DNA of 64,000 nt from Sphingopyxis sp. LC363 (GTDB taxonomy: Bacteria; Pseudomonadota; Alphaproteobacteria; Sphingomonadales; Sphingomonadaceae), in assembly GCF_000756385.1 (NCBI RefSeq), contig NZ_JNFC01000023.1:1-64000 (forward strand), given 5' to 3'. The position numbers and the translations under genes were made by a program. This document shows, in pieces, positions 36,620-46,706 of this stretch (position 1 is its first letter; the number at the start of each line of letters is the position of its first letter). The notes beneath the pieces are model-generated. The model saw only the letters and a program-made list of their open reading frames with translations. It did no database searches and had not been told where the DNA came from.

Positions 36620-37528
36620 TTGTTGTCGTCCGAGTTGACGCATCTCGACCGGCTCGAGGCCGAGAGCATCCATATCATGCGCGAAGTGATGGCCGATGCC
36701 ACCAAGCCCGTGATGCTCTACAGCGTCGGCAAGGACAGCGCGGTGATGCTCCATCTCGCGCGCAAGGCCTTTTATCCCTCGCCGCCGCCGTTCCCGTTGC
36801 TCCACGTCGACACGACGTGGAAGTTCCAGGCGATGTATGAGCTGCGCGACCGCATGGCCGCCGAGAGCGGTATGGAACTCATCGTCTACCAGAACCCCGA
36901 AGCAAAGGCGCGCGGGATCAATCCGTTCGACCATGGTCCGCTCCACACCGACATGTGGAAGACCGAGGGGCTGAAGCAAGCGCTCGATCTCCACGGCTTC
37001 GACGTCGCCTTCGGCGGCGCGCGCCGCGACGAAGAAAAGAGCCGCGCCAAGGAGCGCATCTTCTCCTTCCGCACCGCGAGCCACGGCTGGGATCCCAAGA
37101 AGCAACGCCCCGAGCTCTGGAACCTCTACAATGCGCGCAAGGCGAAGGGCGAAAGCATCCGCGTATTCCCGATCTCGAACTGGACCGAGCTCGACATCTG
37201 GCAATATATCGCGCGCGAGAATATCCCGATCGTGCCGCTCTATTTCGCCGCGCCGCGTCCGACGGTCGAGCGTGACGGCTTGCTGCTGATGGTCGACGAC
37301 GATCGCTTCCCGCTCAAGGACGGCGAAGTGCCCGTCGAACGCTCGGTGCGCTTTCGCACCCTCGGCTGTTATCCGCTCACCGGCGCGGTCGAGAGCGAGG
37401 CCCGCACACTGTCCGAAGTGATCCAGGAAATGCTCCTGACCACCACGAGTGAACGGCAGGGCCGCATCATCGACAAGGATGGCGGCGACGCCAGCATGGA
37501 GAAGAAGAAGCAGGAGGGGTATTTCTGA
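36620..37528 (+). CDS. cysD: Sulfate adenylyltransferase subunit 2
   Basis: CysD, the ATP-pyrophosphatase subunit that makes adenylyl sulfate from sulfate and ATP. The PP-loop [13 protein letters not shown] lies near residue 40 and [15 protein letters not shown] near 145. A TTG start at 36620 is proposed: GAGGAG ends 7 nt before it and the resulting 302 residues equal the usual CysD length; a GTG at 36605 would overlap the ribosome site itself. The stop overlaps the cysN start by one base (TGATG). Confidence 0.94.
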   Translation: MLSSELTHLDRLEAESIHIMREVMADATKPVMLYSVGKDSAVMLHLARKAFYPSPPPFPLLHVDTTWKFQAMYELRDRMAAESGMELIVYQNPEAKARGINPFDHGPLHTDMWKTEGLKQALDLHGFDVAFGGARRDEEKSRAKERIFSFRTASHGWDPKKQRPELWNLYNARKAKGESIRVFPISNWTELDIWQYIARENIPIVPLYFAAPRPTVERDGLLLMVDDDRFPLKDGEVPVERSVRFRTLGCYPLTGAVESEARTLSEVIQEMLLTTTSERQGRIIDKDGGDASMEKKKQEGYF

Positions 37529-39429
37529 TGACCGATCCTGTTTACGTCACCGACGCGCTGATCGCCGAGGACATCGACGCTTATCTGGCGGGCCACGAAA
37601 AGAAGTCGCTGCTGCGGTTCATCACCTGCGGCTCGGTCGACGACGGCAAGTCGACGCTGATCGGGCGCCTGCTCTATGACTCGAAGATGATCTTCGAGGA
37701 TCAGCTCGCCGCGCTCGAAGCCGACAGCAAGCGCGTCGGCACGCAGGGGCAGGAGATCGATTTCGCGCTGCTCGTCGACGGCCTCGCCGCCGAGCGCGAG
37801 CAGGGGATCACGATCGACGTCGCGTATCGCTTTTTCACGACCGAGAAGCGCAAGTTCATCGTCGCCGACACTCCTGGGCACGAACAATATACGCGAAACA
37901 TGGTCACCGGCGCCTCGACCGCCGACCTCGCCGTGATCCTGATCGACGCGCGCAAGGGCGTCCTCACGCAGACGCGCCGCCACAGCTTCCTCGCGCACCT
38001 GATCGGCATCAAGCATATCATACTCGCGGTGAACAAGATGGACCTTGTCGATTATGACAAGGCGGTGTTCGACCGCATCACGCTGGCGTACCGCGCCTTC
38101 GCGAGCGAGATCGGCATCACCAATTTCACCGCGATCCCGATCTCGGGCTTCAAGGGCGACAATATCACCGCGCTCTCGGACAATACGCCGTGGTTCAAGG
38201 GGCCGGCGCTGATCGAGCATCTCGAAAATGTGGAGGTCGGCAGCGCCGCCGATGAAGCGAAGCCGTTCCGTTTGCCGGTCCAGTGGGTCAACCGCCCGAA
38301 CCTCGATTTCCGCGGCTTCTCTGGCCAACTCGCGAGCGGCCGGGTCAGGCCCGGCGATGCCGTACGCATTCTGCCGAGCGGCAAGACCACGACGGTCGAC
38401 CGCATCGTCACCCTCGACGGCGACCTCGATCAAGCCGTGGCGGGCCAGTCGGTGACGCTGACCCTCGCCGACGAAGTCGATTGCTCGCGCGGCGACGTCA
38501 TCGCCGCCGCCGATGCGCCGCCCGAGGCGGCGGACCAGTTCGAGGCGACGCTCGTCTGGATGGCCGACGAGGCGATGATCGCGGGCCGCGCCTATTGGCT
38601 CAAGCTCGCGACGCAGAGCGTTTCGGCGACGGTGCAGGCGCCGAAATATGAGATCAACGTCAACACGCTCGATCATCTCGCGGCAAAGACGCTCGAACTC
38701 AACGGCATCGGCGTTGTCGAACTGTCGACCGACAAGCCGATCACCTTCGAGGCCTATGCCGACAACCGCACGCTCGGTGGTTTCATCCTGATCGACAAGC
38801 TGACCAACGCCACGGTGGCGGCGGGCATGCTGCACTTCAGCCTCCGCCGCGCGCAGAATGTTCATTGGCAGGCGACCGACATCGACCGAGACATGCGCGC
38901 GAACCTCAAGAACCAGCGCCCCGCGCTGCTCTGGTTCACCGGCCTGTCGGGGTCGGGCAAGTCGACGATTGCGAACCTCGTCGAGAAGAAGCTGCACCGC
39001 ATGAACCGGCACAGCTTCCTGCTCGACGGCGACAATGTCCGGCACGGGCTCAACCGCGACCTCGGCTTTACTGAGGCCGACCGGATCGAGAATATCCGCC
39101 GCGTCGGCGAGGTTGCGAAGCTGATGAGCGATGCGGGGCTGATCGTCATCACCGCCTTCATCTCGCCCTTCCGCGCCGAACGCGAAATGGTGCGCGGCAT
39201 GTTGCCCGAAGGCGAGTTCCTCGAAATCTTCATCGACACCCCGCTCGCCGAGGCCGAGAAGCGCGACGTGAAGGGCCTCTACAAAAAGGCGCGCGCGGGC
39301 CAGCTCAAGAATTTCACCGGCATCGACAGCCCCTATGAGGCACCCGAGAATCCCGAAATTCGTATCGACACGACCGCGATGACGCCCGAAGAGGCGGCGG
39401 ACCTGATCATCGATCGGCTACTGGGTTAA
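37528..39429 (+). CDS. cysNC: Bifunctional sulfate adenylyltransferase subunit 1 / adenylylsulfate kinase
   Basis: A 633-residue fusion. Residues 1-440 are the EF-Tu-like GTPase CysN that powers APS formation: P-loop GSVDDGKST (35-43), DTPGHEQY near 112 and NKMD near 171. Residues about 455-633 are APS kinase CysC with GLSGSGKST near 472, making PAPS. The fusion is common in alphaproteobacteria. It follows cysD by a one-base overlap and precedes cysQ by 9 bp. Confidence 0.96.
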   Translation: MTDPVYVTDALIAEDIDAYLAGHEKKSLLRFITCGSVDDGKSTLIGRLLYDSKMIFEDQLAALEADSKRVGTQGQEIDFALLVDGLAAEREQGITIDVAYRFFTTEKRKFIVADTPGHEQYTRNMVTGASTADLAVILIDARKGVLTQTRRHSFLAHLIGIKHIILAVNKMDLVDYDKAVFDRITLAYRAFASEIGITNFTAIPISGFKGDNITALSDNTPWFKGPALIEHLENVEVGSAADEAKPFRLPVQWVNRPNLDFRGFSGQLASGRVRPGDAVRILPSGKTTTVDRIVTLDGDLDQAVAGQSVTLTLADEVDCSRGDVIAAADAPPEAADQFEATLVWMADEAMIAGRAYWLKLATQSVSATVQAPKYEINVNTLDHLAAKTLELNGIGVVELSTDKPITFEAYADNRTLGGFILIDKLTNATVAAGMLHFSLRRAQNVHWQATDIDRDMRANLKNQRPALLWFTGLSGSGKSTIANLVEKKLHRMNRHSFLLDGDNVRHGLNRDLGFTEADRIENIRRVGEVAKLMSDAGLIVITAFISPFRAEREMVRGMLPEGEFLEIFIDTPLAEAEKRDVKGLYKKARAGQLKNFTGIDSPYEAPENPEIRIDTTAMTPEEAADLIIDRLLG

Positions 39430-39438
39430 GGGGGACGC

Positions 39439-40185
39439 GTGGGAGAGAGCGACGAACAACTCGCCGAGCGGTTGGCGACGGCCGCGGGCCGCATCCTGCT
39501 CGACCTGCGTGCAAAGGGCGAGCTCGAGGGCAAGGCGCTCGGAAAAGCGGGCGACGAGCAGGCGAATGCGCTGCTCTGCCGCGAGATTCGCGCCGCACGT
39601 CCCGACGATGCGCTTTTGTCCGAAGAGGAAAAGGACAATATCGCGCGTTGCGGGCAACGCCGCGTCTGGATCGTCGATCCGCTCGACGGCACGCGCGAAT
39701 ATGGCGAGGGCCGCGACGATTGGGCAGTGCATGTTGCGCTCGCGGTAGATGGCATCGCGGCGGTCGGCGCGGTTGCGCTCCCGGGGCTCGGGCTGACGCT
39801 GACGTCGGCTGCTCCCGTATCACTCCAGCCCGCGAACCAGCCGCTCAAAATGCTCGTCAGCCGGACGCGTCCCGCGGCGGAAGCGGTGTTTGTCGCCGAC
39901 AGGCTTGGCGCCGAACTGCTCGCGATGGGGTCGGCGGGGGCCAAGGCGATGGCGGTCGTGCGCGGCGAAGCCGATATCTACCTCCACACCGGCGGCCAAT
40001 ATGAATGGGACAATTGCGCGCCCGTCGCCGTCGCGCAGGCCGCGGGCCTGCACGTCAGCCGCGTCGACGGCTCGCCGATCCGTTACAATAATCCCGATAC
40101 CTACCTGCCCGACCTGCTGATCTGCCGTAAGGAACTGGCGACCGGCGTGCTGCGCCTCGCCGCGGAATATTCTCCCGCGGGCTAG
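39439..40185 (+). CDS. cysQ: 3'(2'),5'-bisphosphate nucleotidase
   Basis: A 248-residue member of the inositol-monophosphatase superfamily that recycles PAP, the by-product of PAPS use. The metal motif is DPLDGTREYGEGR (about residues 76-88) and the second WDNCAPVAVAQ (about 192-202). The GTG start lies 9 bp after the cysNC stop with GGGGAC upstream, so it is the third gene of the sulfate operon. No inner-membrane segment is seen. Confidence 0.92.
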   Translation: MGESDEQLAERLATAAGRILLDLRAKGELEGKALGKAGDEQANALLCREIRAARPDDALLSEEEKDNIARCGQRRVWIVDPLDGTREYGEGRDDWAVHVALAVDGIAAVGAVALPGLGLTLTSAAPVSLQPANQPLKMLVSRTRPAAEAVFVADRLGAELLAMGSAGAKAMAVVRGEADIYLHTGGQYEWDNCAPVAVAQAAGLHVSRVDGSPIRYNNPDTYLPDLLICRKELATGVLRLAAEYSPAG

Positions 40186-40299
40186 CGCCGGGCGTCGCTG
40201 CCCTGTTTCGGCGAAAGGCGATTTGAGCGCAAGAATCGGGTCGCCGCGCTCTCCGCCGCGTCCATAGACCGCCATGACCAATGTCAGGAAAGGCACGTC

Positions 40300-41058
40300 A
40301 TGGAACTCGAAAACAAGACCATCATCGTCACCGGCGCGAGCAGCGGGATCGGTGCGGCGGCGGCCAAGCTGTTCGCATCCGAAGGGGCGAATCTGGTGCT
40401 CGGCGCGCGTCGCGGCGCCGAACTCGAGGCCCTTGCAGCGTCGATTAACAAAGCCGACGACCGGGCGGTGTTCCTCGCCGGCGACGTGAGGGACGCGGGA
40501 TATGCCGCGGCGCTCGTCGATCTTGCTGGAAAGGCGTTCGGCGGACTGGACGGCGCGTTCAACAATGCCGGTATCGTAGGCGAAATGCAGCCCGTCCCCG
40601 ATATGGCCATCGACAACTGGACCGATGTGATGTCGGTCAATCTGACGGCCGCCTTTCTGGCGGCCAAGGCGCAGATACCGGCGATGAAGGCGCGCGGGCG
40701 GGGCTCGATCGTCTTCACCTCGTCCTTCGTGGGCTTCAGCAACGGCGGGATGCCGGGCATGGGCGCCTATGCGGCATCCAAGGCGGGACTGATCGGTTTG
40801 GCCCGGTCGCTGGCATCGGACCATGCCGCCGAGGGCATCAGGGTCAATGCGCTGTTGCCCGGCGGCACGATCACGCCGGCCGGGGGCGAAGGGGACCCGG
40901 CGGCTCTGGAGTTTATCGCCGGATTGCACCCGATGAAACGGATGGCGGCGCCCGTCGAGATCGCGCAGGCGGCGCTGTTCCTTCTGTCCGATCGGTCGAG
41001 CTTCATGACGGGAAGCCCGATGATCGCCGATGGCGGGATCTCGGTGCGGTTGGTGTGA
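40300..41058 (+). CDS. Short-chain dehydrogenase/reductase
   Basis: A 252-residue classical SDR: TGASSGIG at residues 11-18, NNAG at about 86-89, the Ser in FTSSF and catalytic YAASK near 155-159, then the C-terminal pattern TGSPMIADGGISVRLV. It probably oxidises or reduces an alcohol/ketone with NAD(P). Preceded by 114 bp of non-coding DNA after cysQ, so likely transcribed on its own. Substrate unknown. Confidence 0.9.
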   Translation: MELENKTIIVTGASSGIGAAAAKLFASEGANLVLGARRGAELEALAASINKADDRAVFLAGDVRDAGYAAALVDLAGKAFGGLDGAFNNAGIVGEMQPVPDMAIDNWTDVMSVNLTAAFLAAKAQIPAMKARGRGSIVFTSSFVGFSNGGMPGMGAYAASKAGLIGLARSLASDHAAEGIRVNALLPGGTITPAGGEGDPAALEFIAGLHPMKRMAAPVEIAQAALFLLSDRSSFMTGSPMIADGGISVRLV

Positions 41059-41173
41059 GGGCGGCACGGCCGGGATGCGGGCAATCGTCCGCCGCATTTT
41101 TCGCGGCGGCGATTGCCAGCGTGATCATGGTGCCCTATTTCGGTTTCATCGAGAAACCGAACACGGGAGACGC

Positions 41174-42316
41174 ATGTTGACCGACCTGCCTGAAACCAAC
41201 CTCACCATGCTGACGCTCGTGAAGCCCGAAGGACAGCTCGAAGTATCGCTCGAGCGTCGTCCGATGCCGGTGCCGAAGCCGCACGAAGTGCTGGTGAAGG
41301 TCCTCGCCGCACCGATCAACCCGTCGGATCTTGGCCTGCTGTTCGGCGGCGCCGACATGTCGACCGCGCGCGCATCGACACGCGACGGCCTGCCCGTCAT
41401 CACCGCCGATGTCCCGCCCGCCGGGATGCGCGCGATGGGCGGCCGTATCGGTGACGCGCTCGCGATCGGCAACGAAGGATGCGGCACCGTCGTCGCGGCG
41501 GGGGATTCGCCCGAAGCGCAAGCGCTGCTCGGCAAGACCGTCGCGCTGCTTGGCGGCGAGATGTACGCCGAATATCGCTGCCTGCCGGTGCAGATGGTAA
41601 TGCCGCTGCCCGACGGCACCGACCCCGCCGACGGTGCCTCCTGCTTCGTCAATCCGCTGACCAGCCTCGCGTTCACCGAGACGATGCGGATGGAGAACCA
41701 CAGCGCGATCGTCCACACCGCCGCGGCGTCGAACCTCGGCCAGATGCTCGTCAAGATTTGCGCAAAGGACGGCATCCCGCTCGTCAACATCGTGCGCAGC
41801 GACGCGCAGGTCGAAATTTTGAAGGGCATCGGCGCCAAATATATCGTCAACAGCAGCGCCGACGATTTCATGGATCGGCTGATCGACGCGATCGTCGAGA
41901 CGGGCGCAACGCTCGGTTTCGACGCGACCGGCGGCGGCAAGCTCGCGGGGCAGATCCTGACCGCGATGGAAGCCGCCGCGGTCAAGCGGATGACGAGCTA
42001 CAGCCGCTATGGCTCGGACACGTTCAAGCAGGTTTATATCTACGGCGCGCTCGACCTGTCGCCGACGACCTTCTCGGCGCGGAGCTTCGGCCTGACATGG
42101 GCGCTCGGCGGTTTCCTGCTGACGCCTTTCATGGCGAAGGCGGGGCCGGAAGTTGTCGGACGGATGCGCAAACGGGTGGTCGATGAACTTACGACGACGT
42201 TCAAGAGCCATTACAGCCATGAAGTGTCGCTGACTGAGGCGCTAAACCTCGATACGGCTCAGGCTTACAATGCGAAGCGCACGGGCGAGAAATATCTGAT
42301 CAAGCCGCACGGCTAG
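41174..42316 (+). CDS. Medium-chain dehydrogenase/reductase (quinone/enoyl reductase-like)
   Basis: A 380-residue MDR protein. The N-terminal GroES-like fold (PHEVLVKVLAAPINPSDLGLL) lacks the GHE zinc-ligand motif of alcohol dehydrogenases, and the nucleotide-binding motif is HTAAASNLGQMLVKI near residue 180. This pattern is seen in zinc-independent quinone or enoyl reductases. The ATG at 41174 follows GGGAGA. A large inverted-repeat element lies immediately downstream. Confidence 0.82.
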   Translation: MLTDLPETNLTMLTLVKPEGQLEVSLERRPMPVPKPHEVLVKVLAAPINPSDLGLLFGGADMSTARASTRDGLPVITADVPPAGMRAMGGRIGDALAIGNEGCGTVVAAGDSPEAQALLGKTVALLGGEMYAEYRCLPVQMVMPLPDGTDPADGASCFVNPLTSLAFTETMRMENHSAIVHTAAASNLGQMLVKICAKDGIPLVNIVRSDAQVEILKGIGAKYIVNSSADDFMDRLIDAIVETGATLGFDATGGGKLAGQILTAMEAAAVKRMTSYSRYGSDTFKQVYIYGALDLSPTTFSARSFGLTWALGGFLLTPFMAKAGPEVVGRMRKRVVDELTTTFKSHYSHEVSLTEALNLDTAQAYNAKRTGEKYLIKPHG

Positions 42317-42345
42317 TGGCGGCTGGCGACCGGTTGCGGCCGCTC

Positions 42346-42552
42346 GATCCTCCCCATCGCGAAGCGCTGGGGAGGGGGAGTGTTGGGTCGTCCAGTCCCC
42401 CGGACTGGACTTGGATTGCCGGGGGCAATCCAACCCTACACTCCGCGAAGCGGTGGTGGAGGGGGCTGGCCTTGCATCGACGCCTGACGGCGTCGACCCC
42501 TCCGTCAGCCTGCGGGCTGCCACCTCCCCATTGCTGCGCAAAGGGGAGGATC
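42346..42552. repeat. 207-bp composite inverted-repeat element with nested hairpins
   Basis: The element is bounded by GATCCTCCCC (42346-42355) and GGGGAGGATC (42543-42552). Inside lie several perfect short stems: TCCAGTCC/GGACTGGA, TTGGATTGC/GCAATCCAA and TCGACGCC/GGCGTCGA, then CCCTCCGTCAGCCTGCGGGC and GCCACCTCCCCAT. A relative shares the last motif at 57988-58116. It lies between convergent genes and encodes nothing recognisable. Confidence 0.75.
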
Positions 42553-42593
42553 TGGACGACAGCTTCCCACCCCAAAACAGACGCTGAGCCGCC

Positions 42594-43313
42594 TCAAAAC
42601 CGGATCATGATCCGCCGCGCGAGCGCGGGCGAGATGCTGTGAACCAGCTGGAGCAGCTTCACCATCCCGGCGTTGACCTCGCTCTTGCCGGTGCGGATGC
42701 CACGGACGATTTCGGCGGCGCAGTCATGCGCGTTCATCTTCCTGCCCGCGCGGCCGGCGGTCATGTTCGTTTCGACCACCGGGGGCAGCGCCTCGATCAC
42801 CCGAACATTGCTGTCCTTCAGCATATGGCGGATCGCCTGCGTATAGCTGCGCAGCCCCGCCTTGGTCGCGCAATAGACCGAACCGCCCGCGCGCGGCGCG
42901 ATCGCGAGGCCGGAGGTGACGTTGACGATCGCGGCTTCGGGCTGCGCGCGAAGCACCGGCAGCAACCGGGTGCACAACGCGATCGGCGCATCGAGGTTGG
43001 TGCGGATGCAATGCGCCGCACTGTCCAGCGTTTCGGGCCGGTCCAGTTCATATTCGCTGCCGACCCCGGCATTGTTGACGAGCAGCGCGAGCGGCTTGCC
43101 CGCCACGCCCTCGACGACCGCATCGACCCCCGCCGGCGTCGAGAGATCGCCCGCGATCGTTCCGAATCCGAGGCCTGCCATCGCCCGCAATTTTTCCGCC
43201 GACCGCCCCGTGACGATAACGTCGGCGCCCGCGCCCTGCAATTGCAGGGCGATCTCGCGCCCGATGCCGTCGCTGCCGCCCGTAACGAGAGCCAGTTTGC
43301 CGCGTAATTCCAT
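42594..43313 (-). CDS. Short-chain dehydrogenase/reductase, DltE-like
   Basis: A 239-residue SDR with TGGSDGIG at residues 11-18, NNAG near 83, and YCATKAGLRSYTQAIRHML near 143. The C-terminal half, with VETNMTAGRAGRKM and EVNAGMVKLLQLVHSISP, resembles the YvaG/DltE-like group. The ATG at 43313 is used; the longer frame runs into the divergent uvrC promoter region. Substrate unknown. It is divergent from uvrC by 68 bp. Confidence 0.88.
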   Translation of the reverse strand: MELRGKLALVTGGSDGIGREIALQLQGAGADVIVTGRSAEKLRAMAGLGFGTIAGDLSTPAGVDAVVEGVAGKPLALLVNNAGVGSEYELDRPETLDSAAHCIRTNLDAPIALCTRLLPVLRAQPEAAIVNVTSGLAIAPRAGGSVYCATKAGLRSYTQAIRHMLKDSNVRVIEALPPVVETNMTAGRAGRKMNAHDCAAEIVRGIRTGKSEVNAGMVKLLQLVHSISPALARRIMIRF

Positions 43314-43381
43314 AAGACCCCTCCCATGTTTTACCTCGCCCACTATGGCGGGTCGCATCGCCATCGCCTACATGCAAAATC

Positions 43382-45313
43382 ATGGCCCGCCCGAATGCTC
43401 CCGACCGATTCAACGAAGAAAAAGCGACCTATGTGATCCGCGGCGACGCGGAGGGCGACCAGCCCGACCTCGAACGCGGCGCCGAGGCGATCCGCAGCGT
43501 CGTGCGCAAGCTGCCGACGCGCCCCGGCGTCTATCGCATGCTCGATGCGCGCGGCGACGTGCTCTATGTAGGGAAGGCGCGCGCGCTCAAGAATCGCGTC
43601 ACCAATTACACGCAGGTCGCGCGACTGCCGCAGCGGCTCCAGCGCATGGTGTCGCAGACGCGCGCGATGGAGATTGTCACGACGGTCAGCGAGGCCGAGG
43701 CGCTGCTGCTCGAAGCGCAGCTGATCAAGCGTTACCGCCCGCCTTACAATGTACTGCTGCGCGACGACAAAAGCTTCCCCTTCATCCTGCTGCGCACCGA
43801 CCATGATTTTCCGCGCGTCCAGAAACATCGCGGCGCGCGGCGTGCGAAGGGCCGTTATTATGGTCCGTTCGCGAGCGCGGGGTCGGTGGGCCAGACGCTC
43901 AATGCGCTGCAGAAAACCTTTCTGCTCCGCAGTTGCACCGACAGCTTCTTCGCCAACCGCTCGCGGCCGTGTTTGCTCTATCAGATCAAGCGGTGCAGCG
44001 CGCCGTGCGTCGACCGCATCTCGAAGGAGGATTATGCCGGGCTGGTGAGCGACGCGCAGGATTTCCTCGAAGGGCGTTCGACCGCGGTGCAGAAAAGGCT
44101 GGGCGCGGCGATGACGCAGGCGGCCGAGGCAATGGATTATGAGCAGGCAGCGGTGATCCGCGACCGGCTGAAGTCGTTGACCTTCATCCAGGGCAGCCAG
44201 TCGGTCCACGCGGACGGGCTCGGCGACGCCGATGTGTTCGCGCTCGCGGCGAAGGGCGGGCAGCTGTGCATCGCGGGCTTCTTCATCCGCGGCGGCCAAA
44301 ATTGGGGGCACCGCAGCTTTTTTCCCGCGCATGTCGCGGGCGTGCCCGAGAGCGAGGTGATGGCAAGCTTCCTGATGCAATTCTACGAAGGGGTGCCGCC
44401 GCCGAAGACGATCCTCGTCGACCGCGAGCCCGACGAATGCGCGCTGCTCGCCGAAGCGCTGGGCGAGAGCGCGAACCGGAGGGTCGAAATCAGCGTGCCG
44501 CAGCGCGGCAACCGCCGCCGCCTGCTCGAACAGGCGGTGCGCAATGCCGGCGAGGAACTCGACCGGCGCCTCGCCGAAAGCAGCAGCCAGGCAAAGCTCG
44601 GGCGCGAATTGGCCGAGCTGTTCGACCTTGAAAATCCGCCGCGGCGAATCGAGATTTACGATAACAGCCATATCCAGGGGACCAATGCGCTCGGCGCGAT
44701 GGTCGTCGCGGGCCCCGAGGGCTGGATCAAGGGCGCCTATCGCAAGTTCAACATCAAGCGGCCCGAAACGCAGCCGGGTGACGATTTCGCGATGATGCGC
44801 GAAGTGTTCCAGCGCCGCTTCGCGCGCGCGATCGAGGAAGATCCCGAGCGGACGAAGGGCGAATGGCCCGACCTTGTGCTGATCGACGGCGGCAAGGGGC
44901 AGGTCTCGGCGGCGGGCGCGGTGCTCGCCGAACTCGGCATCGACGACCTCACTTATGTCGGCGTAGCCAAGGGCCCCGACCGCAATGCCGGACGCGAAAC
45001 CTTTTATCACCCCGACGGGCGCGAATTCACGCTCCCGCCGAACAATGCCGTGCTCTTCTATATCCAGCGGCTGCGCGACGAGGCGCACCGCTTCGCGATC
45101 GGCGCCCATCGGCAGAAGCGCGCGAAGGCGATGGGATCGTCGCCGCTCGACGAGGTTCCGGGCATCGGCCCCGCGCGCAAGAAGGCGCTGCTGATGCACT
45201 TCGGCACCGCACGCGCGGTGCGCGGCGCGAGCCTCGAGGATTTGCGCAAGGCGCCGGGCGTCAGCGCCGCGGTCGCGCAGGCGGTGCATGATTTCTATCA
45301 TGCGGGACGGTGA
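43382..45313 (+). CDS. uvrC: Excinuclease ABC subunit C
   Basis: A 643-residue nucleotide-excision-repair endonuclease making the 3' and 5' incisions with UvrB. The GIY-YIG domain (PGVYRMLDARGDVLYVGKA, about 43-61), the UVR motif near residues 220-250, the RNase-H-like C-terminal nuclease with YDNSHIQGTNALGAMV, and the terminal helix-hairpin-helix (VPGIGPARKKALLMHFGTARAV) are all present in order. No strong ribosome site is evident. A 78-bp REP element begins 14 bp after the stop. Confidence 0.96.
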   Translation: MARPNAPDRFNEEKATYVIRGDAEGDQPDLERGAEAIRSVVRKLPTRPGVYRMLDARGDVLYVGKARALKNRVTNYTQVARLPQRLQRMVSQTRAMEIVTTVSEAEALLLEAQLIKRYRPPYNVLLRDDKSFPFILLRTDHDFPRVQKHRGARRAKGRYYGPFASAGSVGQTLNALQKTFLLRSCTDSFFANRSRPCLLYQIKRCSAPCVDRISKEDYAGLVSDAQDFLEGRSTAVQKRLGAAMTQAAEAMDYEQAAVIRDRLKSLTFIQGSQSVHADGLGDADVFALAAKGGQLCIAGFFIRGGQNWGHRSFFPAHVAGVPESEVMASFLMQFYEGVPPPKTILVDREPDECALLAEALGESANRRVEISVPQRGNRRRLLEQAVRNAGEELDRRLAESSSQAKLGRELAELFDLENPPRRIEIYDNSHIQGTNALGAMVVAGPEGWIKGAYRKFNIKRPETQPGDDFAMMREVFQRRFARAIEEDPERTKGEWPDLVLIDGGKGQVSAAGAVLAELGIDDLTYVGVAKGPDRNAGRETFYHPDGREFTLPPNNAVLFYIQRLRDEAHRFAIGAHRQKRAKAMGSSPLDEVPGIGPARKKALLMHFGTARAVRGASLEDLRKAPGVSAAVAQAVHDFYHAGR

Positions 45314-45326
45314 GCATTACGCCATT

Positions 45327-45404
45327 CGTCATCCCGGCGAAGGCCGGGATCTCGCCTTATCGCCATAGCGCACCGGTGAGACCCCGGCCTTCGCCGGGGT
45401 GACG
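45327..45404. repeat. 78-bp REP-type palindromic element, copy 2
   Basis: Arms CGTCATCCCGGCGAAGGCCG and CGGCCTTCGCCGGGGTGACG enclose a variable centre. Total length is identical to the copies at 25749 and 55800. It lies between uvrC and the thioesterase gene, 14 bp after the uvrC stop. One arm carries a T-to-G-type difference that is tolerated by G-U pairing in RNA. Confidence 0.9.
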
Positions 45405-45424
45405 AAGTAAGAGAGGAGGACATA

Positions 45425-45817
45425 ATGGATTTCGCCGCCACCATGCCGCTTGCGGGAACGCTGGGGGTCACGATCGACGAAGGCAGCAAGGATCGCGTCG
45501 CGGGCAAGCTGCCCGTGCGGCCCGAAATCTGCACCGCAGGCGGGATCGTCCATGGCGGGGCGATCATGGCCTTTGCCGATTGCCTCGGTGCCGTCGGCGC
45601 GTTTCTGACTTTGCCCGAGGGCGCGAGCGGCACGACGACGATCGAGAGCAAGACCAATTTTCTCGGCGGCGGGCCCGTCGGCACGACGCTCGTCGGCGAA
45701 GCGACCCCGGTGAAGATCGGCAAGCGGCTGTCGGTGTGGCAGACGCGTATCCGCACCGAGGCGGGCGCCGAGGTCGCGCTGGTGACGCAGACGCAGATGG
45801 TGCTTTGGCAAGCCTGA
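45425..45817 (+). CDS. PaaI-type hot-dog thioesterase
   Basis: A 130-residue hot-dog thioesterase: [18 protein letters not shown] around residues 43-60 carries the catalytic Asp, and [19 protein letters not shown] follows. It hydrolyses acyl- or aryl-CoA esters. GAGAGGAGG precedes the ATG. The 3' end overlaps the proposed TTG start of recO by 13 bp, so the two are co-expressed. Confidence 0.88.
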   Translation: MDFAATMPLAGTLGVTIDEGSKDRVAGKLPVRPEICTAGGIVHGGAIMAFADCLGAVGAFLTLPEGASGTTTIESKTNFLGGGPVGTTLVGEATPVKIGKRLSVWQTRIRTEAGAEVALVTQTQMVLWQA

Positions 45818-46542
45818 CCGCCGATGCCATCGTCTGCGCGGTGCGAGCGCACGGCGAGCATGGCGCGATCCTGCGCGCGCTGACGGCGGAAGCGGGGCTG
45901 GTCGCGGGCTATGTTCGCGGCGGACGCTCGCGGCGGCTCCGCCCGATCCTGATGCCCGGCAATCTGGTGGCGCTCGAATTGCGCGCGCGGACCGAGGAGC
46001 AGCTTGGCGGCGCGACGGTCGAACTGCTCGAAAGCCGCGCGCCGCTGCTCGCCGAGCCGCTCGCGGCGGCCGCCATCGACTGGGTGACGAGCCTGACCGC
46101 GGCGACCTTGCCCGAAAACCAGCCCTATCCCGCGCTCTATTCGGCGCTGGGCGCGGTGCTCGACGCGATCGGCGTCGCCCCGTCGGCGCGCATGTGGGCC
46201 GCGGCGCTGGCACGGTACGAGCTGCTGCTACTCGCCGAACTGGGCTTCGGCCTCAACCTCGAAGATTGTGTGGTGACGGGGGCTGTTTCCGATCTCGCCT
46301 TTGTCAGCCCCAAGTCGGGCGGCGCGGTCAGCGCCAGCGCCGCCGCCGGATATGAGGAACACCTGTTTCGCCTGCCGCCCTTTCTGCGCGGACAGGACGC
46401 GGCGCCCGCGATGAGCGCGGTGCTCGACGGCCTCGTCATTACCCGCCACTTCCTCGATCGCGACGTCCTCGACGGACGCAACCGTGACTTGCTGACCGCA
46501 AGGGAAAGATTGATCGGCCGGCTGGGCAGGGCGGTTGCGTGA
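45805..46542 (+). CDS. recO: DNA repair protein RecO
   Basis: A 245-residue RecO, which with RecR loads RecA on single-stranded gaps. The N-terminal OB fold ([39 protein letters not shown]) is followed by the helical domain. No ATG fits; TTG at 45805 gives [11 protein letters not shown], the expected RecO beginning, and lies inside the thioesterase 3' end. The four-cysteine zinc finger of some RecO proteins is absent. Confidence 0.88.
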   Translation: MASLTADAIVCAVRAHGEHGAILRALTAEAGLVAGYVRGGRSRRLRPILMPGNLVALELRARTEEQLGGATVELLESRAPLLAEPLAAAAIDWVTSLTAATLPENQPYPALYSALGAVLDAIGVAPSARMWAAALARYELLLLAELGFGLNLEDCVVTGAVSDLAFVSPKSGGAVSASAAAGYEEHLFRLPPFLRGQDAAPAMSAVLDGLVITRHFLDRDVLDGRNRDLLTARERLIGRLGRAVA

Positions 46543-46603
46543 CGCGCCGCCGCTGTCTAGAGCGGCACCGTCAAACCAAGGCTATCCGCCCTTTCCGTTT
46601 GTG

Positions 46604-46673
46604 CTGAGCTTGTCGAAGCACCGTCCTTCTTTCGACGGCGCCGAAGAGAAGAGCGGCCCTTCGACAAGCTCAG
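46604..46673. repeat. Inverted repeat of the CTTCGACAAGCTCAG family
   Basis: CTGAGCTTGTCGAAG (46604-46618) and its exact reverse complement CTTCGACAAGCTCAG (46659-46673) flank 40 bp with an inner CGTCC/GGACG-like stem. This is a widespread intergenic repeat type in GC-rich proteobacteria. It ends 34 bp before the leuB start, so it could also act on the leuB leader. Confidence 0.85.
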
Positions 46674-46706
46674 GGCGAACGGCGTATTTGGACGGAAGGT
46701 CAAAAG

